Of a stretch of 64,000 bases of DNA, positions 35,907 to 48,488 are shown one piece after another. The notes beneath the pieces are model-generated. The model saw only the letters and a program-made list of their open reading frames with translations. It was not told the origin of the DNA and did not search any database. The stretch is from Apiosordaria backusii. Taxonomy: Eukaryota; Ascomycota; Sordariomycetes; Sordariales; Lasiosphaeriaceae. The translations under genes and the position numbers were made by a program. The DNA is taken from positions 372,001-436,000 of the forward strand of contig JAUKTV010000004.1 in NCBI GenBank assembly GCA_030549205.1, given 5' to 3'. The number at the start of each line of letters is the position of its first letter. Within the stretch, counting starts at the first letter, position 1.

Positions 35907-36616
35907 TTATTTATACGTGCTATGGTTCAGTTCCCTGTGTCCGCTGACTGCCGAAATCCTGACCTCGGATATTTTATCTCTTGGCAGCCACCTTATCGAC
36001 AAAATAGAGAGACTACTACTCAAAGCGAAGAACCCGTCTCTGAATGGCAATATCAGTTTTTCAAGCTGAGGCTGGCAGTCTCTCCACGATCTGTTCACAG
36101 CTTTCAGCCTCGCGATTTCGGCAAAGAATGTAAGCCATTCCCTGGCTACCATGTGGTGCGAGATAGGCCTCTTCTCGGTCTGCTTCCCAGCACTTTTTGG
36201 TGTTTGCATCAATGCCGACCGTGCCATGTGCCGCACTCCCAGTACCAGGTTCAGGGTTCCCGGAAAGTCGTCTACTTTCTCCTTGTTGTCGGCAACGTAC
36301 CTGGATGCCAAGTCGAGGGCTGCCGCCCACTTACAGCCACCGTTGTGCCATAAGATCAGGAGTTCGGCCGTTCTTTAAAGATAACCGTTAGGCATTGAAA
36401 GATAGTTGATAGGTCTTGAACATGGTTTAATATGTCTTTCAGCGCCTGATAACTATCTTTGAAAGCCTGCTCACTATCTTTGAAGGCCTTATGTTTTAGA
36501 GAAGCAGTCTCCATTTTTTGGTCCACAGCGTGATGACTGTTGACGCCGGCACGGAAGGTGGGGCTTGCCGGCAGCGGGCGGCGCAGACCTCGGCATGGCA
36601 GAGTTAATCTTTCCAA
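35907..36616 (-). pseudogene. Possible broken or two-exon gene with repeated AFKDS units
   Basis: Two minus-strand frames adjoin. The upstream one has a good ATG (36510, after AAAAA), reads METASLKHKAFKDSEQ and contains repeats AFKDSEQ, AFKDSYQ and ALKDILN before stopping at 36356-36358. Shifted by one frame, a second open stretch from about 36375 runs as RTAELLILWHNGGCKWAAAL, continues without a stop, and ends at 35907. It has balanced, protein-like composition over about 155 codons. No good donor/acceptor pair joins them, so a frameshift is the simplest reading. The amphipathic N-terminus could be a helical or coiled segment. No family is recognised, and antisense frames exist, so confidence is low. 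Confidence 0.3.
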
Positions 36617-39516
36617 AGTCCGTGGTCATCAAATCTGAGAATGTGATTATCTTATGGGAATTAAAGCCTTGATTGTAGCAATTGCATGTACACTACCTGT
36701 CGTTGGACTCGGCCTTGTATGTACCTCGACATCGACACTCGTACCTTGGAAGATCTGCCACTTACAAGCCCGTACCTCTCCCCTCCTCACCGTACCTAGT
36801 TAGCCCCAAGAGTCCAAAAGTTTGCTACCCACGTGCTACCCAGAACCAAAAACGTACAGTACCCCCCTGGTTTGTTTGTCTAGCGTGGTATATTCGGTGG
36901 ATTTGAATAGGGGTTTCGGGCTACTGAGGACTCCTTAAAAAAACGGCTGCTAGGGTTAAATATAGTGTATTAAGGGTTAAACTTAGCTTCTTTTTCGCTT
37001 ACTAGGGTCTTTTCTAAATCAGACTTCCTATTTAGTATAGTAGCCTTCGATAATTGCCTACTTAGCGATAGTAGGCTTAGCTATACTACGCTAAACAAAT
37101 AAACCAGAAGGATAGTGTAGAAGGTATGCCGATCAATTCTTTTCCTTGGGAGGATGTCAACAGCTGCGGGGTGCCGCGATGTACCCTCTCGTCAACCCTT
37201 CCCAGTTTGAGATACAGACACCAAGACGCGATACCACAGCACTACCGCACACTACTGCGAGATTCGGCATCTGCAGATTTTCAGTTAGTAAGAGTGACGA
37301 CACTTTTACCCCTTTCCTTTACATTTCAGTTGTTGCCAAATTCCAATACCTAATCACGAGAAAGAAACGGCTTCGATACCGAGGATCTTGAAGGTTGTCA
37401 TGTCGATGCAGTCCTTGGGCGTTGGCTACGGAGTATTCTCAAGCACATTATGCCATCCAACCTCTTTTAAGAACACCAAGACGTCAGCGTTGCATCCCCT
37501 TCGCCCATTCAGAGATTCCCATACCCAATTTCACATCTTGACCCATCTCTTCACCGAGACCCAAGTTTCCGAAAGCCCCAATTGCCTGCCTTGCCTGCCG
37601 CTTCACTAGGTAGCTATCCAGACCACTGCATGTCCCAAATCCTCCCCATATGTTCCCCACATTCCGCTCTGCCTGCCCGTTTGTACAATGCTCCAGGGTC
37701 AAAAACGTTATTTCTCGATACTTCCATGCCGGCCAACAGGGGTGTTGACGGCCTGAGCGCAAGCCACATACGTAATTAATGAAATAAGTCACTTTTCTAG
37801 TAATTTCTGTGGAGAAATACCTCGAACTATAAAACCTGAAAATGTCACCACCACACTACTTGCAAACCGGCCAACCGAGCCGAATTCAACCAACCAACCT
37901 GCCCAGCCAACTAACCTACCGGCCCAGCCAGGCTCAGGAAGGTCATCGAGGTAGGTAGTAGTAATACTGGATTTTGAACAAGGGGCTCAGGGTTAGGGAT
38001 TAATACAGGAAAATGGCTATTTTTTCGTCTTTTTGGCCCTTGTTTTTTGTACGGTGACCCTGGTTGACCATTGCTCTCTTTGGTAAAGTACGGCTTGGCA
38101 TGTACCACGTTAACGTTTATCATCCTGGAGGGTTGTACCTTTCACCCTGCCTGACCCAATTTCGCAACTAACCAACCAGCCGGAACCCTTCCCCAGTCTT
38201 CCCCGGATTGTCACGAGTGTAATTTGTTTGGTACCGGCAAACGCCAATTCTTGGTACATTGACACTGCTGCAGTAGAGCAATGCGGAACGCAGGCCCAAC
38301 CAGCCGAAGCTTTGACCTTTCAGCTGCTACCAACTCTTGATCCTCACAGGTCAAATCACGAACATTGCCTACATACAACCATACATTACCAAAGTTTGGG
38401 AATGGAGGGCGGGAAGGTGAGAGAGACGGGTGAGAATGGACACTCGGTGAGCCTTGGCCTGTCACTTACTGCGGTACTGTGGTACTGCTTGTTCAGTTGA
38501 GATGATGATGATGATGGGGCACAGACATCGAGATGTTTCCTTTGCAAGAACTGCAACGTTGCGGGGTCCTCATTCCCATCGATCAAGTCTCCAAAACGAC
38601 AAGAATAAACGGTCGTCTAGCTAAACATTTTATTGATTTTATCTCAATAATCCCACTGGATCTTTTAAATGTCAAAAAAAAATCACGATTCGTCCACCCA
38701 GCGACAGATCGACAGCACCATTCCCCCAACTCCCCCCAAACTCTCCCCAAACCCTCCTCGACTTCCCCCCAAACGTGACCAAGCTAAAAGCACCTCACCA
38801 CAGTAATCACATCTCGATCCCCTAGAAATCGAGATCAAGGCAAACCTACCCGTTACTGCTCACCATCCGTAATATTCCCGTGATGAACAACAGGGACAGA
38901 TCAATTCCTTTTTCCGTCAGCTCTTTTGCCAAAGGGTGTATGTTCAGTCGTATGACTTAAACCTGAGCCATCCATCCCCAGCAACCAGTCATCATTTTCT
39001 TGCTTTTTTATTCAACGCTAATGCATTTTGACAAGCGAGCACAGCGGGTAAGATGACGCTGTGACTTTTGGTTTGACAGTGAATAATTTAACCGCCGGCA
39101 GTGAGTGGCGGTTGTTAGGCGCGGCGCTTACATACTGCTAAAATAGAGTTAGACAACTTGTCTTGCGTTAACATCGCATTTCTTTCCCTAAGGGGATGGA
39201 ATTTCTCAGAAACGGGTGTCTGGATGTGCATTTGGTTGTAGCTGCCTTGCATGTGCATGCACACATTCATTCGACTGCGATTACTGTCTTGCCTTGCCGC
39301 CAGCCGAGCCGAGCGAGCCGTGAAGCGAAACCCGAGAGCGCGGCAAGCAAGCAAGCGAGAAGGGGGCTGCATGTGGGCTGCAGGTTGCTGGATGATCATG
39401 TAGACAGTCGTATTTCTTTTGCGTATTCTTTCAGACACGATACAAACCGTCTCCGACGGTGTCTATTTAATCTGTTCCTACCCTAACCTTCTTGAGTTTG
39501 TGCGTCAACCACCAAC
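36617..39516. other. Intergenic region with an AT-rich relic
   Basis: No supported gene. It includes an AT- and TA-rich patch (about 36910-37110, listed separately), an (ATG)-type run at 38502-38516, and CT-rich sequence before the CHY gene's 3' end. Open frames are short and proline/serine-rich. Confidence 0.5.
36910..37110. mobile_element. AT-rich patch, probable RIP-mutated repeat relic
   Basis: About 200 bp with many TA dinucleotides and stops in all frames, sharply different from the roughly 50% GC DNA around it. It contains an imperfect inverted pair, AGTATAGTAGCC (near 37036) and GGCTTAGCTATACT (near 37074). TA enrichment is what repeat-induced point mutation leaves, and inverted ends suggest a small non-autonomous element. 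The origin is inferred; no transposase is visible. Confidence 0.4.
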
Positions 39517-41707
39517 TCAATCTTTCCTCGCCTCACCCCCTCCCCCCCGCCTATACTTCCTCTTATCCCCCCTCCTCATCAACCTCTTATCCCTCGTCCC
39601 CTTCCCACCCTCCCAGAACCCACTCCCCCTCTTCCCAATCACGCTCCTCCCGCAAAACGCGCAGCTCTCCACACTGTAATTCTGCTCCCGTGAACACCAC
39701 CCACAAATCATCCTGTTCGCCCACTCATTGATATGCTCTTCAGCCGCATCGTGGCATTTATCACACGGATAAACTTTGGAGCAGCACGAAAAACGGAACC
39801 ACCTGTAACTCTTCTTGTAGTGCTGACAAGAACCCTTTTCAGGCAGCGGTTCACCAGCGTGAAGACCCAGTTTCTCTGTCTTACGCCTTGGGCCAGAGGT
39901 AGGCGGTAGCCGGGTGTGCATGCCAGGGGCGTAGTCAAGGAATTTGACGTCGGGGATCTTGAAGGTGAAGCGGGCGTGGCACTCGCGGCAGATGTTGGTT
40001 GTTGTCTCGCCTCGGACGGAGACAAGGCCGAGGGAGGGGTGGGAGCATTTCCCGCAAGTGGGGACGAAGGTGCTGGGAGATTGTCAGTATCTTGTATGGA
40101 AAATAGAAGAAAGAATAGGAGACATACCTAGGTAGCAAATCCGCAACAGTACACCCGCTCGCGTCAATAAACCCCGCCCTCGTCGAGTTCATATGCACCA
40201 GCTCCTGCCTATACCTAACCGTAAACGCAGTAGCACACTTCTTACAACTGCTCGCCTTCTCCAAGTTATTCTTCAACCCCGTCACCTCATTGAGCGTCTT
40301 GCACCGATCGCACTTGACGCTAAGACTCAGAATCGACACCTGAAGCAGCTCAATACCATGCAGTTCAATCGAAGGGAAAGACATCGCCGTCCCCCTCTCA
40401 ACAGTCTGAGTAGGCACTGACGAGCCCCCTGTGTCCTCCCCAATTTCCGCGCCGCCCTCATCATCCTCATCCTCAGAGTTATACTCAGAAGACTCCGATT
40501 CAACGTCATCAAACCCCCATTCCGGGGGTCTAGGGATAACATGCAAATGCCCCCTATCCACTTGCGCAGCAGTAGTAACACTAGCAGCATGCTCCGCCTC
40601 CTTCACCTCCACCTCCACCACCTTCCCCTTCCCCTCCTCCATCTCCTTCCTCTTCTTCTCCCTTTCCCTCACCACCTCCCTAGCAAGCAAATGCACCCTC
40701 TGCGCCAACCAATTCACCATCGCCACCAGCCCCATCTTCTCCTCTTTATCCCCTTCCTTCTTCAACTCCCCCGCCTTTTTGGTGAACAACTCCTCCACCC
40801 CCTCCGCCAGCTCCTCCCCTTCCTGCCCACCCTCAACATCATTAAGCAGCACCCTCAAGTTCTGCAGCGGGTACAACAACGGCACAACCAACTGAACCGA
40901 TTTGATCCCTTGCAGCTGGCTCGGTAGCTCTGCCCTCTTTTTGGGCTCGAGAGGCAGCGTATATATAATCCCATCGCTCGACCTGTGATAATGCGGCAGT
41001 CTTCCCATGCGTGCCTCCAGCTGCCTCACCTCTTGCGCTCGCCGGGCTTTGGCTTGGGCAATCTGTGACTGGGTAAAGGTTTCCAGGGGAATATAAGACC
41101 TCTTCACTTGCGGCGCGGGGGTAGGGGCAGGATTTGACACCACGACAGCCTCCTTCTCCTTCTCCTGTGCTTGTTGCTGGTCCAGATGGCGGGTGTCTTT
41201 AAAGATGGTGAGCTTGACCGTCTCGGCCTTTTCCTCGCTCAGAAGGCTTTCTAGTTTTTTGTCTAAGCCATTGGTTAAGCTCAACAAAGTGGTAGTCCCG
41301 CCATTGGCAGTTCGCTCCACAACGAGCTTATCCCAGCCTTTTTCAATGTTGATTGCGAAGCCGCGTGGGATGTTTTGGTTTTTGACGTGCAGTTTTGGGG
41401 GTTGTTTGGGATATTTGGCTGGGATGTGGAGCTCGCATTCTAAGTGGTCGAGGTCAAAGGGGAAGTCTGGGTCTGAGGGGACGAGGTTGAAGGAGAGGGA
41501 GTTTTCCCCGCCAGGTAAAGGGGTTTCCTTGTGAGAGGGGTAGCGGCGTTTGAGCTGATTGATTTGGTAAGTCCTCGTGTCTTGTTTCTGTTGCGCCGGA
41601 ATGGGTTTTGGGACGACGCGGGAGGAAGGGGGTGCTGTGGTGACGGCCTGGGGTCCTCGGGCAGAGGTGGAGGCGTCGTCGTTGGGCTTGGGGCGGATGG
41701 GTATCAT
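39517..41707 (-). CDS. CHY-type zinc-finger protein
   Basis: Two exons, complement(39517..40072, 40128..41707), give 711 residues. The 55-bp intron has GTATGT, an ACTGACA branch-like site and CCCAG. The start is the first ATG of a longer open frame (MIPIRPKPNDD). Residues about 45-150 (TYQINQLKRRYPSHKE onward, including IPAKYPKQPPKLHV) resemble an RWD-like fold. A charged, coiled region sits in the middle, then an acidic patch (YNSEDEDDEGG). From about residue 470 come paired Cys motifs (CDRC, CKKC, CGKC, CREC). The C-terminus carries the CHY finger: CQHYKKSYRWFRFSC, YPCDKCHDAAEEH, MICGWCSREQ, CAFCGRS. CHY domains bind zinc; relatives act in ubiquitin ligases (Pirh2-type) or mitochondrial import (yeast Hot13). 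The specific role of this large fungal form is unknown. Confidence 0.85.
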
Positions 41708-44700
41708 TTTGACGTCCCGATTTTGGATACCTCTTAAAAATATTTCGACTTCTCTCTTTGAATTGAAATGAGTTGTAGTGTATTTAGTTGTTGTTGAAGA
41801 AGAAAGGACTGTTGTGTGAGAGTGAAAAATGGTCGTTAAGTTGAGAGGTGGCAAGACCGCCAAGACCAGTGGTTGATGAATGAGACCAAACTCAAAAGTT
41901 GGCGCTGAAAGAATTAGTAAATAAGATGCTTCAAAAGTACCCAATTGTGATGAGTGGCAAGATGAAAATTCTCATTCAAAATGAATCATGCCGATGCAAT
42001 TGATAATACGGCAATGAGGCTCCCGGCATGTGACTCAATGGGATGTTTTTCGATTCCAATGCCAAGCTCGCTGCTTCTGGAGTCTCCGTGAAGCTGCACG
42101 CCCGACGTCAAGTGTGGGGCCGTCCAAATGTGGGGCTCCAAGGTGAGACATCTGCGCCAAGCTCATCTGAGACAAGGTGAGGCTCGGTGAGCTCAGCACC
42201 ATCACCACTTCCCCGGAAGTTGCCCCTGGGCCCCTTTTTCTCAGTTCCACAAGTTCTTGACTGCTGAACGATTCATCTTCCATAGACACTAGCTACCCAT
42301 TTCTTGGCGACCTCAAATAGCCAAATTCGCTTTCGGCCCTTTGCAGACACGCCGGCAGGATGGAGGGAACTTCAGACAAGAAACTACAAGCGTACCTATC
42401 CCGAAGTCTCGGTACTGTTCGACATGTCTCGAAGTCATGTGAGCCTGAGCACGGCTCGGTAGAACCAAAATACCTCTTGGCTTCGGGAGAGATTTCCCAG
42501 CCGAAACAGAAACCCGGCTCCCGAGTAAAGATGCTTGTACTTCGTCCCCCTGTGGCTGTTGAAGCCAAAACAAGGGACTTTGGATATACCGGATAAATCA
42601 TGCCCCATGGCCGGCACTTCCACGTGGGAAGTTGCAAGGATATTTGAGTTACCGAGGAATGCTTGTTGGTCTATAAAGCGACGGGTATTATTTTGCAGAG
42701 ACATGGGATGTCAAGTATATTGGCTATCGGGCAGACTCGAGACATCTTATATTACTCGGTGAGCTCCACAACTTCGCTTGTCGGATGTCTTCCGATACTC
42801 CACCAACAATGAGAGGCGCGTTGGCCTCCTATTCTCAAGTGAGACTACACCTTCTGCTAGGCATTGCTGATGGCCATCATAAGAAACAAGTAAGTTCCTA
42901 ATCAGGGGTCTCGCTGCGTGGTAGTGTGAGGTTTGCAATGCTCCTTACCCCTAAGTCCTAGGTTGACCAGCCAACAATATCGGGGCCATAGTTCTCCCAC
43001 CGTCCTCCCACTATCGATGACCAAGTCATTCTGAAAAAGAAACAACGTCGGTGAGAACCAGGGTTTAATTTCCCTGCGTCCACACTGCAGTCACTTGCCT
43101 GCATGCAACTCTCAGCAGCCGCACTTGCAGAAGTAAACACCCGTGAAGCGAGAAAGATTGCTTCAGGGGCAGACAGGCCAGTGATAAGGGTTGATGGAAT
43201 GTAACTCAGAGGTTCCGGTACTCAACTGGGAATTCGAGATGGAGCCGAGGGTACAGACAGCTATGTCCTGGATACTTCGTTCGACGGAAGCATCAGGGCA
43301 TGGATATGTATGCTCTACCGAACCTGACATGCCCCAGAGACTTCTCCAATCTGTAAGCCATTGGGTATTCAAGTATGAAAATAGCCGGGTGTGGTTGATG
43401 ACGAAGACTGTTCTGTGTAACAGGTAGTTATTTTGTCTTTGCGATCTGTAAAACTCGAAGCAATCGGAGTCTCAAGCCTTGCTCTGCTCGTAGAGGTAAA
43501 CTTCTTGCCATTGGTACGCGAGAAGAGAGAAACTGCCGAAAAGAGCGTCGGGATGAAACTGCATCTTTGCATGCCCAGGTGACAAGTAGCCAAGCATGAT
43601 CAGCAATGTAAGGCAGTTGAATGCGGAATCACCAATTGGTCTGTTCTCAACTTGCCTTCAGCCTCTGTATATGATACCGCGCAGCCTGGCTGCCGTGATC
43701 GAAGATCACGATCTCAGGCGCCTCGTCACAAAGAAGAAATGAAAGTCCCGAAAACTGTCAGCAGTGACAAGTGCAGCATCAAGTGCTGAAGTGCAGGCGC
43801 CATGCAGCTGCAACTAAAGCAACCCAAACACGCTCAAATCGGATTCATCGAGCTCATTGCCGGCAATAAAACGCTAGAACTGAGAATTGTGAGAAAAATG
43901 CCTGGTGAGAGATAAAATAACAAGACATGTGGTCTCGCTGCCACGTCAAGCCATCCATCTCCCATATTGGCCCGACCTACCTTGCCCACCTATACTTACA
44001 CCGAGGCGTGAGTGGTGACCTGCCACTTAGATGTCGTGTCCAAGTTCCAGCCCCCGGCCAGCACCAACTGATCGTGATGACGGCCCCCGATTGATGCTTC
44101 AATGTTCTGACAGGTGATAAGGTGATGATTGCGGACAGGGTGAGAGTGCGGCAGGTTGGCGCCCAACCGCAACCGCGCGGCCGGGACGGCGTCATGTCAT
44201 ATCTTTAGCGTTCCTATCAGCGTCTGCACCAGAGCTCCAATGACTTGACGCCTCCTTTTCGCAGTGCTGCTGTTCGCTGGTCATGTCAGATATCAGCTTC
44301 GTGAGCGGATTTTGACAGGTTCGGCAGATAAGGGATAGGACGAGGCGAGGCTGCTGCTTGCTTGCTCGTGTTTGCCCGGCTGGAGTGACTGAGTTGGGAG
44401 GTGAGCCATGTATTGGCTGATGCAAGCAGGTGTCGTGACCTGACAGCGCGGGAATGAATGACGACGATGGTTGTCACCCCAGAGGCACAATGATTTGACA
44501 TTGATGGCACTGGCATTTCGATTCGTCGGTAATTGACAAATTCCCTGCTTTTGGAAGAAAAGACGGTCAGCAACATCAGCCTGGATTCGGGGTGCAGCCG
44601 GCGGAATGGAATTGGATTTCCACGAGATGGGGATGCCTGGAATCATGGGTGGATGGGACGGGGCTGCTACTCACCTGGTAAAAGGGTTGATGAGTTGGCA

Positions 44701-47152
44701 ACCAGATGACCAGCATTTTTTCAAGGTACCATGGCCCGAGGGGCTGTCGGCCGCACACCAACTCACCTTGAAGTAGAGTTTTGGGGCCGGGTGCGGGGTT
44801 GAGCTCTTGGGGAGGGGCGGGACGGAGGAAGGATAAACGGGACGGCGAAGCGCGTCCATGTGATGGTTAAATCGTCCTATCAATATCCTTCTAGAATTCA
44901 GTCGTGAGTGGTGACCGCGGGATAAATCATTTATTCTTTTATTTTTCCATTTCATTTTTTTATTTACCGTCCAAGTTGTAGGCTTGTGTTTATGAGTTGA
45001 GAGTCGGAACGTCACCGTTGCTGACAAAGAGATTCTCGTGGACGCTCTTGCTACCTATCGGAGCCGCGCCGGAAGCCACAACGAGGCGCTTACATGTTGT
45101 TGCAGATACGGGCGGGGCACATGATGAACACTGCAGACTCATATCTTCAGGTATGATACTAAAAAATTTGAGAAGATAGTACTCGGAATATCAGAATATT
45201 GTTGGAGTCTTGAGATCCCCTCATGTTCTTCAGCTGCCTGTGTGTGCAAAGCTCAAACGTCTAATTTCGGCCACTTCTAGACTCATATCAGCTTGTCTAT
45301 CACTTGCCTCGAAAAATACCCAATTCTTGGAAACAAAGTATGGCTGAGCACCCAGCATCGCCTCACCCTCGTTGGGCTGAGTGGCTTGGGGGTGTTACAG
45401 ATCGAAGCTTCCGTTTTGCGCGGGGTAGGTATCGAGGTATCGCCAGTATTCCCACCGCCTGACCAGCCCCTCACCGTTATCTCCAAGCAAAATAAATCCA
45501 GTGAATTTATCGTATTTTATCCTGCCCTCCATCAGCAACATCGACAGTGACATCGGAAAAGGTACCACTACGAAGACTTGGACCCGGGTGGCGCCCCATC
45601 AGCAGGACATGGACAACCACCATCCACCACCACCACCACCCACCACCACCATCAAACTTGTTTGTTCCCGCATATCGTGGGAAAAGACAATGACCGCCTA
45701 AAAAAAGGGTAGTCACCTACTTTCCTATCAGATTGGACCCTGATGTCTCACTCCAAAAGTCTTGTTCCCATTGTCGGTTTCACCTGACAAACACGCCAAG
45801 GAAGTCGAGATGCAATTCGTGCTTCGCTCGAGGGCATGACTTCATCCGCCATCATTCAGACTCATACCTCGGGGTCTGGACCATTGACGTGGACACACTT
45901 CTCTCGAGGCTGCGGGCGTCTCTCATGCCCTACCACATGCTGTGTGGGCACATTGCTTTTGCATGCAAGCAGTCATCTCCCCCCAATGTCGTGCATTTGT
46001 CTACCTACCTGTGCCTACACTGCATACTGCACTTTCTTTCTGCAGCGGAGATCAAAGTCATTCCTATCCCTCTCTGTCCCTATCAAATCGCATTTGACTT
46101 GCTCGGCCTGCTGTGTCTTCCTTCACCCATGACCATCACAAACCAGCTAACTTACCCCTTTCCGGTGGAACAAACACACCTCATCACCTCCCCCTCTGTG
46201 TCCCCATCATCTGCATTCCACAACCCCTCCGGCAGGCATCTCTCCTCTATCAAAACCCAAACATCCAAATTCTGACCCATCACACGCTCATAAGCAACAA
46301 AAGAACCATAGTCACACACACCACCCATACCTCCCGTTTCCGGCCCAGATTTCGTGCGCCCAATACTACAGTCACATTCAACACTACAAGCACACGACAT
46401 CAAAGCCCTACCACAGCAGATAGTCACCTACCCGTAGTATCACCATTACACAAACACCTCCAAAACCTGCAGAGCAAAAGTGACAATTTCTCCTGCCAAG
46501 AAGAGGGGAAGCTCAACACTTGATACTTCGCTGAGACCAGCACAGAGATTCGTCACGGGGTACATATCGAAATGTGTTTGTATACCCAGTACTCAAACAT
46601 CACCCCACGTTTACAGAAGGGTGTTCCGGTAGCGCTCATGATAGTAATTACGTGTGTGTTGGTGGTAAGTTACCTGTTGATTGTCAAAAATGTCAGTACG
46701 TGGGCTCTGTGACATAAGACTAGGCCTGTCTGTTGAAAAGGTGCAGATCAGTGTTTGTACCATGTAAGAGGATATAACCGAGAAATAATTGGCCGCTGTA
46801 GGGGCTTCGTGCCCTTCTTCTTGGTCTGGTGCAGTTGCACAAGGCAAGACACAATAAAAAGGGCAAGAGCGAGGTCGGCAACCTGTCAAGATTATGATGA
46901 TGGAATTGTAGCGGAAGGGATAGATAGCTTTATTCTTCACCAACACATACCACCCAGCAGAAAAAGGGATGGATGATGCCACAAAGCCCGTATAGATTCA
47001 CCTCCCCTGCCAAGTACACCCTCGCCCCAAGATATAAAGTAACCAAGTAATGATAATCCGCTTCAAACAACCCTGGTAAACCGCTCAACAAGTCTCTGGT
47101 TGGTACTACTTCCTTCTGTCCATGATTTATACCTGCTCGCCAAACCTCATGC
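41708..47152. other. Intergenic region, no supported gene
   Basis: About 5.4 kb upstream of the CHY gene and downstream of the LSB5-like gene. I see no gene I can defend. Open frames are under 185 codons, often from non-ATG starts, and matched on the opposite strand. Notable are a CAC/CCA trinucleotide tract at 45616-45650, an AT-rich stretch near 44927-44970, and CT-rich sequence around 46100-46500. The end next to 47152 should include the 3' UTR of the LSB5-like gene. Confidence 0.5.
45616..45650. repeat. CAC/CCA trinucleotide repeat
   Basis: A run of CAC units with single-base interruptions (CATCCA and an extra C), about 35 bp, in non-coding DNA. Confidence 0.75.
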
Positions 47153-48488
47153 TCACTCCGCCTTAAGGACAGCATTCCGATCAGCAAACGGGTTGTCCTC
47201 TTCCTCCTCCTCTGAGTCTTCATCATCAGACGGCTCAACGCGGCGCTGGATAGATGGCTTGGGCGCCGAAGGCCGTGGTGGGGCCGGCGGCCGAACGGGC
47301 GAGCCAATATTGAGACTGGCCATGCCGGCAACAGGGGACCTGGGGCTTGACGGCGAGCCTGGCTCTTTGCCTTTTGCTTTTTCTGTTGCCACTGAGCGAG
47401 GGTCAGTATTAAAATGTGCGTAGTGGACACAAAAAAAAGGGGTACGTACTTCGGTACAGATGCGCTTGCTCAGCAAGCTCGTCATCAGAGTCACTGTCCG
47501 CATCAATAGAGCGGTCAAGCTGCTCGAACGTCATGAGTGCCGTGACGAGCGTGTCATTTGCGTATAGCAGGCTTCCGAGCCATTCCTCAGATTCTACATA
47601 ATGAATCTGGGCTTCTGTTAGGAAAGCACCTCCACAAAATGAGCTTAGTGGACTTACATAACGCAAGATCTTCCTACGAAGACCCTTGCAGGTTTCAAAA
47701 CGCTGCACTGCCGCTTGGTTTTCCGAGATGCGCTCCTTCTCTCGGTTGATGGTCTGCAGTGTGTTGGTGAGGTTGATCGAGGCAATGGAGGCTTCCGCAA
47801 TATGGGCCTTCATATGCTCCTTCTCAGCCTCGAGGTTGAATGGCTGGCGTCTCCTGCCCTTCTTATCCTTCTTTTTCTTGTCGTCCTTGGAGGTATGGCT
47901 AAAAGACTGAACAGTACCAGCTGTTCGTGTTTCAAGCCCATGGCGAGATCCAGATTGGGATGGTCCTGCCGCTGGAGGGCTTCTGACTTCGTCATCATCA
48001 TCCCCGAAGGGGTTCGATGTCTCTTTGATCACCTTTGACTTCTCCTGAGTCACTATTTGCTTCCTCTTAGGAAGCTCATTGTGAAGAGTTACAATCTGTT
48101 CCAGTCCGCGCACGCCCTTGTACTGAACAGCCCAGCTGCGGAATAGCTCGGCACACTTCTTCCGCACCTCTGGGTCAGACAGCTGAGCCTTGCCGCAAAA
48201 CCGCAAACGCTCGAGCAGAGCTTCGTCGGCAAAGCTCCGCTGGAACCGGGGGCCGGCATTTTGGATGAGACCGTCCAGTAAGGTGAGAGCGCGAAGTTGC
48301 CGGTGCAGATTCCCGTACTTGAGCTTCTTCCTGATGGCACGTGCGGCTTCCGAAGGTCCTGAGTCCTGAAGGTTGATGACCTCTACGAGTTCTGGAATCC
48401 CACTGAGGTCATTCTCCGGTATCGCCTCACTCGTCAGATGCTCGATGGTAACGGTGACCGCCGTATAGGGCTTCTTTTGTGAGAACAT
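47153..48488 (-). CDS. LSB5: Lsb5-like VHS-domain protein
   Basis: Three exons, complement(47153..47391, 47450..47606, 47658..48488), give 408 residues. Introns are 58 and 51 bp; the upstream one has a CCTAACAG branch-like site. Splicing rebuilds ILRYIHYVESEEWLGSLLYA, matching yeast Lsb5 and relatives. An N-terminal VHS domain occupies about residues 8-145 (VTVTIEHLTSEAIPENDLSG; RALTLLDGLIQNAGPRFQ; ELFRSWAVQYKG). A basic linker with a Lys/Asp run follows, then a GAT-like helical region (about 215-325). Two NPF motifs (SNPFGDD near residue 170 and DNPFADRN at the C-terminus) could bind EH-domain endocytic proteins. Yeast Lsb5 binds Las17, Arf3 and ubiquitin and acts in actin-linked endocytosis. 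It is divergent from the next gene, sharing a 0.9-kb upstream region. Confidence 0.9.

Noticed and set aside
42035..42283. Small minus-strand frame (MEDESFSSQELVELRKR...) upstream of the CHY gene
   Set aside because: It has an ATG and an acidic start, but only 82 codons, no homologue known to me, and it may be chance or part of the CHY leader region.
45733..46275. 180-codon plus-strand open frame in the 41.7-47.2 kb intergenic region
   Set aside because: It begins at TTG. The later half is low-complexity Ser/Pro/Thr from CT-rich DNA, and no domain is seen.
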